Position numbers and translations under genes: made by a program. Of a stretch of DNA of 5,243 nt, positions 1-5,243 are shown piece after piece. Location: the NCBI GenBank assembly GCA_016789295.1, contig JAEUQL010000303.1:1-5243 (forward strand), read 5' to 3'. Origin of the DNA: Blastocatellia bacterium (lineage in GTDB: Bacteria > Acidobacteriota > Blastocatellia > Chloracidobacteriales > JADJPF01). The notes below the pieces were generated by a model. That model saw only the letters and a program-made list of their open reading frames with translations. It did no database searches and had not been told where the DNA came from. Each line of letters starts with the position of its first letter. The first letter of the stretch is position 1.

Positions 1-2361
1 GTATCTCTTCTCTAAGCGATAGTAATTGAGTAGACCATTTACAAATACTATATTTTCTGGAAATCTTCTGAGGGCATTTTTGTAAAGTGTTAGACGCAGT
101 ACTTGATCATAAAATGAAACTTTATCGGCAGTTTGGTCTAGGACTTTTTCTAGATAGTCTTGCAGTTCATCTTCATCAAAAATCTCTACAAGTCGATTTG
201 AGATCTCTGTAAGTTCCTCTGACCTTTGTTGACGTAGATACCACCTTGCAAGCCTAGCTTGCCATGACTTGTTGTTAGGAACTTTCTCAATAGCAAGCTG
301 ATAAGCTTTCAACTCATCACTAATTAAATTTGTACTAGAAAGCCACTGCAGAAAACGTTCATAAAGTCCCTCTTCTGTAGGGTATTTCTGTATCTCTTGC
401 CAGTAGAGAGCAACTATCTTTTCATTCTCTCTCCTTGACTGAAGTAGTGAAATGTAACTATTGAGAACTTCTTCATATTGGAGTTTTTTATTAATAACTA
501 TTGGCTTGAGTGAATCTGCAGAAAAAAGAGTGGGTTTGTCACCATAGGTCAAATAAGAAATGTATTCATACTCCTGGTATTGGGTTGTGTTGTCAGTACT
601 TGTGTCACCTCCGGCTTCGCCTCCTTCTTCAGTCTCACGCTTTTGTGCCTCATAACTTGCTTCAAAAATTTGACTAGATGAAAGATAAGAAAGCCTTCGA
701 TTTACTAATCGACTACTTGCTTCCCAAGAATCAAGATTAGAACGTTTAACAAGTAGCTGACCTTCCTTTCTATTTTTTGCAAGTGTGTCTAGCAGAGTCT
801 GGTAGATATGGACTGCTTTTTCTGGCTTCTTTAGCTGTATGTAGATCTCTGCCACCTGAGCAAATGCGTCTGCGTATTGAGACTTTCCTAAATATTTCTG
901 CTCAAACTCTTTAGCTAAAACATTCACCAAATCTATCTTCTCCATATCTATATAAAGCCTCATCATATCAGCATACATTTGTGGCAATACTGTAGATTCT
1001 GGAAATTCTTGTTTATAAGCTGTAAATATCTTGTAAGCTGCAGCACGGTTGAAATAGAGGTCAGCAATTCTGTCTGCTTTTTCATACTCATCGCTAGGTC
1101 CAGAATTGGCCAAAACTAGAGAAAGTATTCCTCCCAAAATTCCTGGATTCTGATCTGAAGTTGCTATGTCTTTGTAAAATCTCAAATCTCCTGTAGCAAG
1201 TACACTCCTTTCATACTTTGCGCTAAGGAGTGTCTTAAATAACCTATAAAGCATCATTTCACGTTGAGTTGAAGATTTTTCTAACCCACCACGCACATAG
1301 AGCGTATAGAAGTAACGAGAGGCTTTGTCGAGTTCGCCAGCCGCAACAAACAGTTGTGCAACTACTGACAACTCTTCAGCAGTCCATTCTGTCTGGCCAG
1401 CCGTCTGTGTTCTTGCCATTTCCAATTGCTGTAACACTGCCAAAGCGCGTTTCTCTCTGCTTTCACCCTTCAACTGAAAGTGGAACAGGCGCATTGCAGT
1501 ATCAAAATTAGCTGGATCTTTTTTTAATGCTTCGACTAAATTTCTCTTATACTCTCTATAACGGTTTACATCTCTTAGAAACTGATAAAAGTTGATACTC
1601 ATTGCATCTGACCAGAAAAGATCAAAAGCTTTCAGATAGACCGCTTCTGCATTTTGAAAATCCTTTTGGGCAAGATAGAGAGCTACTTTCTTTGTTACAA
1701 AATACTCTTTTTCTTGAGGAAAGAGTGACTGAAAACTATCTAGCAGCTTAATAGCACGATTGTAAGAACCTTTTGTTTGAAGCCTTTCTACAAGCTTTTT
1801 GAGTATTTCAAAACCATCTTGATCTTCTTTCACTAGCTTTTCATAGCTTGATTCATCAAGAAAATTATCTAATTGGTGCTGCTCTGATAGAGTTATCAAC
1901 TCATAAAAGATAACGCCCTTCTCATATGTTGGAACTATTTCCATCAACTGCTTCAGTATTTCAGCCTCTTTCTTAAAGTTTGCCCTTCGGTGGTAAAACT
2001 CTCCCAGCAACCTTAATGATTCTATTGAAGAGTTTTCATTATCACGAATAGCTATCATCTGCTTCTCGGCAGCCTCAAAGTCCTGTAGTTCTTCATAAAC
2101 TATAGATAACCGTTGTCGCACTGTTCTGTTTGTCGGATATTTTTCAATCAGTAATCCTAGACGGGTTTTTGACTCTTCTGTTGGTAAAGGCATGCGTGCT
2201 TTTGTGCCAAAAAGCTCTGTCTCCATATAGAGTGCACCGTCAAGTTCTCTTCTTACTTGATCAGAAGAGTTACTTTCAGCAAGGTTTTTGTGTGGAACCA
2301 GAACTGTAACTAAGATAAAAATCGAAACTAGAGCAAAAAATAGTAATCGTGTTCTTTTCAT
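1..2361 (-). CDS. Large secreted TPR-like helical-repeat protein, 3' end missing (partial)
   Basis: The minus strand is open from an ATG at 2361 to the left edge without a stop, giving 787 codons; the C-terminus lies outside the window. The start is supported by an export signal straight after it (MKRTR, then a hydrophobic stretch at residues 6-22, possible cleavage after A28) and by a purine-rich AAGAGA five bases upstream. The rest is almost wholly helical and shows degenerate TPR-like helix pairs of the A-x-x-x-Y/F-x-x-x-x-x-x-x-x-x-A form, for example near residues 83-105, 115-140, 222-247, 330-354, 498-526 and 682-725. An acidic, Gly/Thr-rich break at 574-594 splits two solenoid blocks. 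No cysteine and no catalytic motif is visible. TPR solenoids normally bind other proteins, so a periplasmic or envelope scaffold is the best inference. It follows the VIT-vWA gene by 31 bases and is probably cotranscribed. I am sure of the gene, fairly sure of the fold, and cannot name a function. Confidence 0.88.
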   Translation of the reverse strand, partial: MKRTRLLFFALVSIFILVTVLVPHKNLAESNSSDQVRRELDGALYMETELFGTKARMPLPTEESKTRLGLLIEKYPTNRTVRQRLSIVYEELQDFEAAEKQMIAIRDNENSSIESLRLLGEFYHRRANFKKEAEILKQLMEIVPTYEKGVIFYELITLSEQHQLDNFLDESSYEKLVKEDQDGFEILKKLVERLQTKGSYNRAIKLLDSFQSLFPQEKEYFVTKKVALYLAQKDFQNAEAVYLKAFDLFWSDAMSINFYQFLRDVNRYREYKRNLVEALKKDPANFDTAMRLFHFQLKGESREKRALAVLQQLEMARTQTAGQTEWTAEELSVVAQLFVAAGELDKASRYFYTLYVRGGLEKSSTQREMMLYRLFKTLLSAKYERSVLATGDLRFYKDIATSDQNPGILGGILSLVLANSGPSDEYEKADRIADLYFNRAAAYKIFTAYKQEFPESTVLPQMYADMMRLYIDMEKIDLVNVLAKEFEQKYLGKSQYADAFAQVAEIYIQLKKPEKAVHIYQTLLDTLAKNRKEGQLLVKRSNLDSWEASSRLVNRRLSYLSSSQIFEASYEAQKRETEEGGEAGGDTSTDNTTQYQEYEYISYLTYGDKPTLFSADSLKPIVINKKLQYEEVLNSYISLLQSRRENEKIVALYWQEIQKYPTEEGLYERFLQWLSSTNLISDELKAYQLAIEKVPNNKSWQARLARWYLRQQRSEELTEISNRLVEIFDEDELQDYLEKVLDQTADKVSFYDQVLRLTLYKNALRRFPENIVFVNGLLNYYRLEKRY
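580..642 (-). other. Acidic Gly/Thr-rich low-complexity linker inside the TPR-like protein
   Basis: Residues 574-594 are dominated by Glu, Gly, Asp, Thr and Ser (core EEGGEAGGDTSTD), unlike the Leu/Lys/Ala-rich helices on both sides. The segment is also locally richer in G and C than its surroundings. It is followed at once by a Tyr-rich stretch (Y595, Y598, Y600, Y603, Y606). I read it as a flexible connector or loop between two helical-repeat blocks. Confidence 0.7.
2278..2361 (-). other. Signal peptide (or signal anchor) of the TPR-like protein
   Basis: Residues 1-28 have a basic n-region (K2, R3, R5), a hydrophobic core (residues 6-22, rich in L, F, I, V) and a short polar c-region ending N-L-A before E29. 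There is no cysteine, so it is not a lipoprotein signal. Cleavage after A28 is plausible but the -3 residue is Asn, which is unusual for signal peptidase I, so an uncleaved N-terminal membrane anchor is also possible. Confidence 0.7.
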
Positions 2362-2392
2362 AACTATCTCTTAAAGCTGCCTTTTTGGGCTG
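2362..2392 (-). other. 31-base gap between the VIT-vWA and TPR-like genes
   Basis: The gap separates the TAA of the upstream gene (2393-2395) from the ATG of the next. It holds the weak AAGAGA site but no convincing -35/-10 pair. The only inverted repeat is a three-base GCC/GGC pair around an A-run, too weak for a terminator. It therefore supports cotranscription of the two genes. Confidence 0.65.
2367..2372 (-). promoter_or_regulatory. Probable weak ribosome binding site for the TPR-like gene
   Basis: On the minus strand AAGAGA lies five bases before the ATG at 2361. It is a partial match to the purine-rich Shine-Dalgarno consensus and is the only such match in the 31-base gap, which helps fix this start. 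Confidence 0.45.
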
Positions 2393-4804
2393 TTAACCAA
2401 TAACTTCAATCTCTACTTCTACAGTTGAGTTATTGTGTGCGAAATCCTCTGCAGAAATAATAAGCGTGTATCTTCCTGCAGGTAGTTGTTGAGGAATGTA
2501 GATCTTTCCTACAGACCGCTTCTCTTGTCCAGACCAATGAAGTTTAACAGGTTGTGCACCATAAAATCTTGCTGTAAGGCTTTCTGTGTCTGCATCCACA
2601 CTGATCTTCAACTCCTCGCCTGCACGAACTTGCTTCTTGTCTGTTACAACATTAAGTCGTGGAGCGTGGCTGTCAATAACAAAACTCTTCTGTTCTTGAA
2701 ACCCATCACCTTTTTTGTCAGTAATTATCAACCTACAATAGTAAGTTCCGTCAGGAGTATTCTTTGGGGCTAAAAACCGTGCCTGCCAAACATCTTCAGA
2801 AGGTAAATATCTAAGTGGAAGTGTTAGGCCAAATGGCAGAACAGCTAGAATAGATCTAACAGATTTATCAGCTTTTACTCTAATCACAGGATCGCCTGGT
2901 TGTATCAGTCTTGGCCTAAGCAATGCGCGTGGGGCAGCAATAAATGCTGTGTAAGGAGTTACAAACTTATACTTCTGCGAAAGCTTGATTATTTCACTTA
3001 TCAAGTCTTCGCGTTCACCTTTCAAGTTGATCTCCCTAAGTAGTGCATCAACACGAGCTTTTGCCCAAAGCCTTGGAATCTGGTCGTGTGAAGAGTCGAA
3101 TTCTGGAAGTGATACAAGACTTTCAAAACTGATTTTTCTGTTTTCAAAAAGACCCTCTATCTTTATCTTCTCGCTCTCTTTTGCCTTTCTGTATCTGCCA
3201 ACAAGATTGAAACTCGATCCATCAAAAGTTTTTGATACTGGATCGGGATAGACTTGGTAGAGGTTGTCTGGATCGTCTGAAGAGAAAGAGATATCAGTAA
3301 AATTCATCTCGCCTATCTTTTCAAAAAAGAGTCCCAATCGTGCTGACAGATCTTCGGTTTCTCTATATTGTACAAAATAGCCCTTACAGCGATTGACAAG
3401 TTCAGCTAACAGTTCTTGTCGTACATCTCCACCAATACCAAAAGCGTAGAGTTGAGTGAGAGGAGCATTCTGTTTTTGATTGAGTTTATTAAAATCTGTA
3501 ACTATCTGGTTTAGTGATATCTGTCCAAGTGTTGGATTACCATCCGTTATCAAAATGATTGCACGTGTTGCATTTGATTTCTTTGCGCCCTTTTCGATCT
3601 GGGCTACTGCAACTTTGAGAGCTTCTAGAACCGATGTGCCACCTCCTATGCTCGCATCTTTAACAAAACGGAGAGCCTCTTCTATCTTCTCTTTATTAGC
3701 TGGTTGAAGCGAGTCTGCAAATGGCTTTGGCGATTCATTAAACAGTATAAGGTTAAATCGGTCTTTGTCAGAAAGGCGGTGCAAGAAAAAGTCTATAGCA
3801 TCAAAAGCTTTAACTATCTTCTCACCGTGCATCGAAAGTGAGTTGTCAAGCAGCACCACAATGTCCTTTGGTTTCTCTGAAAAACCACGATTGTCATTGC
3901 TGAGCCTATCAGCAGCAGTTCTACCAGATTGGTTAAATATCAGGCTACTCTGAAAATAACCATCCGGGTTTATGTTTGTGTTGGCTGGATCTCTTAGATC
4001 GTAAACTGTCACTTTCTCTGGTGCTCGGTAAGTAGTAAAAGAGACAGAAGTAGAACTAATATCTATTGGATAACGGATAAGTAAATCTTCTGTAAGCTCT
4101 ACATTAGACGCTTCAAAATTAGCTTCAACTTCGTGAGTGTCTGTTTTTGTGAAAATAAGTGGATAGGCTTTTGACAGAAGTTCAGGTGTACCTATAGGAA
4201 GATCACTTACAATCCTTAGCTTTATAGAAAGCCTACCTACAGTCTGCCTCTGATTACCACTCGGCTTAAAAGGAAAGGTTAAAGACACTGTCAAGCCATC
4301 TACAGTCAGCATTTCTGTGTAATCGATCTCAAGGCGTTTTGTACCATGGCCAGGAATTGGTGTAACTTTCACATTGAAAGCAGTACTACCACCCTTTTCA
4401 TCGTCTTGTGTGATCAGTCCTGGGTCAATTGTTTGTGGTGTTTTAATCTGCTCATAGACCTGCTCAGCACGTCTTCGTTCAAGAATCACTCCTGGAATAC
4501 GTGTTAACCCATCCCAAACAGCAAAATCTGCAAGAGTAGCCTTTGGAGGTAGATCGAATATATATTGCCCTTCAAGTACTGTCTGTACGTGGCTTGCAAA
4601 TATCTGTTTAGCTTTGACATAGGCATGTTGGTTGTCTATTTTTATGTCAACATCCATTGACTCCATTGACAAAACATTGTCGTCTTGCCGTCCTATGTTA
4701 GTAGCTATTAAAACTCCAGAATCTGCACTAGTAGAGATCAACACAAGAAGGAGAAATATTAAACTAGATGCTAGATAGAAAATAAATTTTGTCATAACAT
4801 TCAT
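2393..4804 (-). CDS. Secreted VIT domain and von Willebrand factor A domain protein with Ig-like C-terminal domains
   Basis: About 803 residues if started at the ATG at 4804 (in-frame ATG at 4795 and TTG at 4819 are alternatives). Order of parts: signal peptide (to about residue 27); VIT domain (about 33-180) with the family-like segment ERRRAEQVYEQI at 109-120 and RLEIDYTEML near 157-166; vWA domain (about 311-500); a post-vWA region with PRLWAKAR at 577-584 and TPYTAFI at 616-622, both resembling conserved segments of inter-alpha-trypsin heavy-chain-like proteins; then two beta-rich, Ig-like units (about 635-710 and 713-803). The vWA metal site (MIDAS) is complete: D320-N-S-L-S324, T390 and D421, so metal-dependent ligand binding is expected. 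VIT-vWA proteins generally act in adhesion or matrix binding outside the cell. No C-terminal sorting motif or membrane helix is visible. Only two cysteines (C473, C690). It sits between a propeller gene and a TPR-like gene in one probable operon. The family is secure, the ligand unknown. Confidence 0.93.
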   Translation of the reverse strand: MNVMTKFIFYLASSLIFLLLVLISTSADSGVLIATNIGRQDDNVLSMESMDVDIKIDNQHAYVKAKQIFASHVQTVLEGQYIFDLPPKATLADFAVWDGLTRIPGVILERRRAEQVYEQIKTPQTIDPGLITQDDEKGGSTAFNVKVTPIPGHGTKRLEIDYTEMLTVDGLTVSLTFPFKPSGNQRQTVGRLSIKLRIVSDLPIGTPELLSKAYPLIFTKTDTHEVEANFEASNVELTEDLLIRYPIDISSTSVSFTTYRAPEKVTVYDLRDPANTNINPDGYFQSSLIFNQSGRTAADRLSNDNRGFSEKPKDIVVLLDNSLSMHGEKIVKAFDAIDFFLHRLSDKDRFNLILFNESPKPFADSLQPANKEKIEEALRFVKDASIGGGTSVLEALKVAVAQIEKGAKKSNATRAIILITDGNPTLGQISLNQIVTDFNKLNQKQNAPLTQLYAFGIGGDVRQELLAELVNRCKGYFVQYRETEDLSARLGLFFEKIGEMNFTDISFSSDDPDNLYQVYPDPVSKTFDGSSFNLVGRYRKAKESEKIKIEGLFENRKISFESLVSLPEFDSSHDQIPRLWAKARVDALLREINLKGEREDLISEIIKLSQKYKFVTPYTAFIAAPRALLRPRLIQPGDPVIRVKADKSVRSILAVLPFGLTLPLRYLPSEDVWQARFLAPKNTPDGTYYCRLIITDKKGDGFQEQKSFVIDSHAPRLNVVTDKKQVRAGEELKISVDADTESLTARFYGAQPVKLHWSGQEKRSVGKIYIPQQLPAGRYTLIISAEDFAHNNSTVEVEIEVIG
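2396..2902 (-). other. Two probable Ig-like beta domains at the C-terminus of the VIT-vWA protein
   Basis: The last ~170 residues are beta-rich. The first unit contains DGTYYCRLIITDKKGDG, a typical late-strand turn of Ig-like domains (DGxYxxxxxxxDxxG). The second starts after HAPRLNVV, includes VRAGEELKISV, and ends with AGRYTLIISAEDFAHN and a terminal VEVEIEVIG strand. Such tandem units often act as spacers or ligand-binding arms. The assignment is by pattern only and the exact family is not identified. Confidence 0.6.
3305..3874 (-). other. von Willebrand factor A domain coding region with intact MIDAS
   Basis: Codes for about residues 311-500. The first strand DIVVLLDNSLSM carries the DxSxS metal motif (bases 3833-3847). 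The conserved Thr is in GGGTS (Thr codon 3635-3637) and the second Asp is in ILITDGNPT (Asp codon 3542-3544). A Rossmann-like alternation of strands (FNLILF, AIILITDG, LYAFGIG) and helices fills the rest. All five expected metal-coordinating positions are present. Confidence 0.92.
4265..4708 (-). other. VIT (vault/inter-alpha-trypsin) domain coding region
   Basis: Codes for about residues 33-180 of the VIT-vWA protein. The segment shows the expected alternating beta pattern: a strand pair ending in YIFDLPPKATLADF, an 'own-name' helix with ERRRAEQVYEQI, and a late strand RLEIDYTEML followed by LTFPF. In known families this domain precedes a vWA domain, exactly as here. The boundaries are approximate. 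Confidence 0.85.
4724..4795 (-). other. Signal peptide of the VIT-vWA protein
   Basis: From the ATG at 4795 the protein begins MTKF, followed by a strong hydrophobic core (FIFYLASSLIFLLLVLI) and a short polar segment S-T-S-A before DSG. Cleavage after that Ala fits signal peptidase I (small residues near -3 and -1). No lipobox cysteine follows, so the mature protein should be released into the periplasm or beyond, not lipid-anchored. Confidence 0.85.
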
Positions 4805-4819
4805 ACTGACTAGTGTCAA
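4795..4819 (-). promoter_or_regulatory. Translation start region of the VIT-vWA gene, coupled to the upstream stop
   Basis: Three in-frame starts lie here: TTG at 4819, ATG at 4804 and ATG at 4795. The TTG shares a 4-base overlap (TTGA) with the upstream TGA stop at 4816-4818. The ATGs lie 11 and 20 bases past that stop. None has a clear Shine-Dalgarno sequence, so initiation probably depends on ribosomes finishing the upstream gene. The ATG choices give the more compact signal peptide n-region; I prefer 4804 or 4795, without certainty. Confidence 0.55.
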
Positions 4820-5243
4820 TTTTCAAACCGTTTTACTTCAAGTCTTGCTACTCCACTCTCTGTTGCTAAAAAGAGGTGTTTTCCACTACGAGCTATTGAC
4901 ATTATATTCTGAGAAGGCAGGCCAGAACGAAAATTTTTCCACTTGTTCTGTTTACTGTCAAAAACCCACAAACCAACATCAAGTGTGCCAACATAGACAA
5001 ATCGTCCATCTACAAGTATTGCATTTAGATTGACTTCAAATTTGCCTATCTCTGAACTGAGGCTTTTGATCTCTCCATTTGGGAGTAAAAGGTCTATACC
5101 TCCACCATAAGTTCCTATGAAAAGTAGCCCTTCTTGCACAGCCAAAGCCGTCACCCAGTTTGCAGAAAGCTTTGAGTTCGATTGCTTTATAGTACGAACA
5201 ACTCTGCCTCCTTCAATAATTGCCAAACCTCCAAGTGTTCCAA
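4816..5243 (-). CDS. Beta-propeller protein with Reg_prop-like repeats, 5' end missing (partial)
   Basis: The frame is open to the right edge, so this is the last 141 or so residues of a longer protein; the TTG near 5226 is internal to the reading frame and not a credible start because coding continues upstream as GTLGG. The visible part holds successive propeller blades, each with an inner V-T-A-L-A or L-N-A-I-L-type strand, a G-x-x-F/V-x-x-G-T core and a G-hydrophobic outer strand (FIGTYGGGIDLL, YVGTLDVGLWVF, FLATESGVARLE). This resembles the two-component regulator propeller repeat (Reg_prop), known from periplasmic sensor regions of hybrid kinases and from secreted proteins. Here nothing follows the last blade, so there is no kinase or transmitter downstream of the propeller. 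No cysteine is visible. The stop abuts or overlaps the VIT-vWA start, marking it as the same operon. The ligand is unknown, and a signal peptide would be outside the window. Confidence 0.82.
   Translation of the reverse strand, partial: GTLGGLAIIEGGRVVRTIKQSNSKLSANWVTALAVQEGLLFIGTYGGGIDLLLPNGEIKSLSSEIGKFEVNLNAILVDGRFVYVGTLDVGLWVFDSKQNKWKNFRSGLPSQNIMSIARSGKHLFLATESGVARLEVKRFEN
4825..5241 (-). repeat. Protein-level tandem repeat of about 42 residues (propeller blades)
   Basis: The Gly-Thr (Ala-Thr in the last copy) hallmark recurs with its first base at 5241, 5115, 4989 and 4866 on the minus strand. The spacings are 126, 126 and 123 bases, that is 42, 42 and 41 residues. The DNA itself is not obviously repeated, so this is an old, diverged protein repeat typical of propeller blades and not a recent duplication. 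Confidence 0.8.

Noticed and set aside
1269..1511. Plus-strand open frame of 80 codons
   Set aside because: It lies wholly inside the TPR-like gene on the other strand, has no recognisable domain or ribosome site, and its composition looks like antisense shadow of helical coding sequence.
2374..2389. Possible hairpin terminator in the 31-base gap (GCC, A-run, GGC)
   Set aside because: The stem is only three base pairs and no U-tract follows it, so it cannot act as an intrinsic terminator.
2486..3953. Four plus-strand open frames (2486-2773, 2985-3251, 3480-3707, 3765-3953)
   Set aside because: All are antisense to the well-supported VIT-vWA gene, with no family resemblance; the minus-strand frame carries the MIDAS residues and explains the coding signal.
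4845..5033. Plus-strand open frame of 62 codons
   Set aside because: Antisense to the propeller repeats, whose 42-residue periodicity proves the minus-strand frame is the real one.
5224..5226. TTG at 5226 as the start of the propeller gene
   Set aside because: The frame stays open upstream to the window edge and codes for GTLGG, which matches the Gly-Thr hallmark of another blade exactly 42 residues before the next. The gene therefore begins off the window.
1..5243. A vWA-TPR defence or ternary conflict system
   Set aside because: Such systems are cytoplasmic and pair vWA/TPR parts with an ATPase, protease or nuclease effector. Here the vWA and TPR proteins carry export signals and no effector domain is visible.

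Overview
The window carries three genes, all on the minus strand and packed head to tail, so transcription runs from the right edge to the left edge. Both edges cut through a gene. In order of transcription they are: (1) the C-terminal end of a beta-propeller protein (4816-5243, start lies off the right edge); (2) a complete secreted VIT plus von Willebrand factor A (vWA) protein of about 803 residues (2393-4804); (3) the N-terminal 787 residues of a large secreted TPR-like helical-repeat protein (1-2361, end lies off the left edge). There are no RNA genes, mobile elements, CRISPR arrays, promoters or terminators that I can support. The only non-coding DNA is 11-20 bases (or none, depending on the start) between genes 1 and 2, and 31 bases between genes 2 and 3.

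The junctions are tight enough that the three genes almost certainly form one operon whose promoter is upstream (right) of the window and whose terminator is downstream (left). Genes 2 and 3 both begin with an export signal. The visible parts of genes 1 and 3 contain no cysteine and gene 2 has only two, which fits proteins that work outside the cytoplasm. The likely picture is an envelope or periplasmic module of three scaffold types: a propeller with Reg_prop-like 42-residue blades, a MIDAS-type metal-dependent adhesion or binding protein with Ig-like C-terminal domains, and a long alpha-solenoid. No enzyme active site is visible in any of them, so assembly, adhesion or envelope-surveillance roles are more likely than catalysis. 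This functional reading is inference.

The organism cannot be named with confidence. The DNA is moderately AT-rich (about 32-40% GC in the lines I counted), the genes are bacterial in style, and Shine-Dalgarno sequences are weak. Secreted VIT-vWA proteins, Reg_prop-like propellers and very long secreted TPR proteins together suggest a diderm, environmental bacterium, with Acidobacteriota or a similar phylum as a low-confidence guess.
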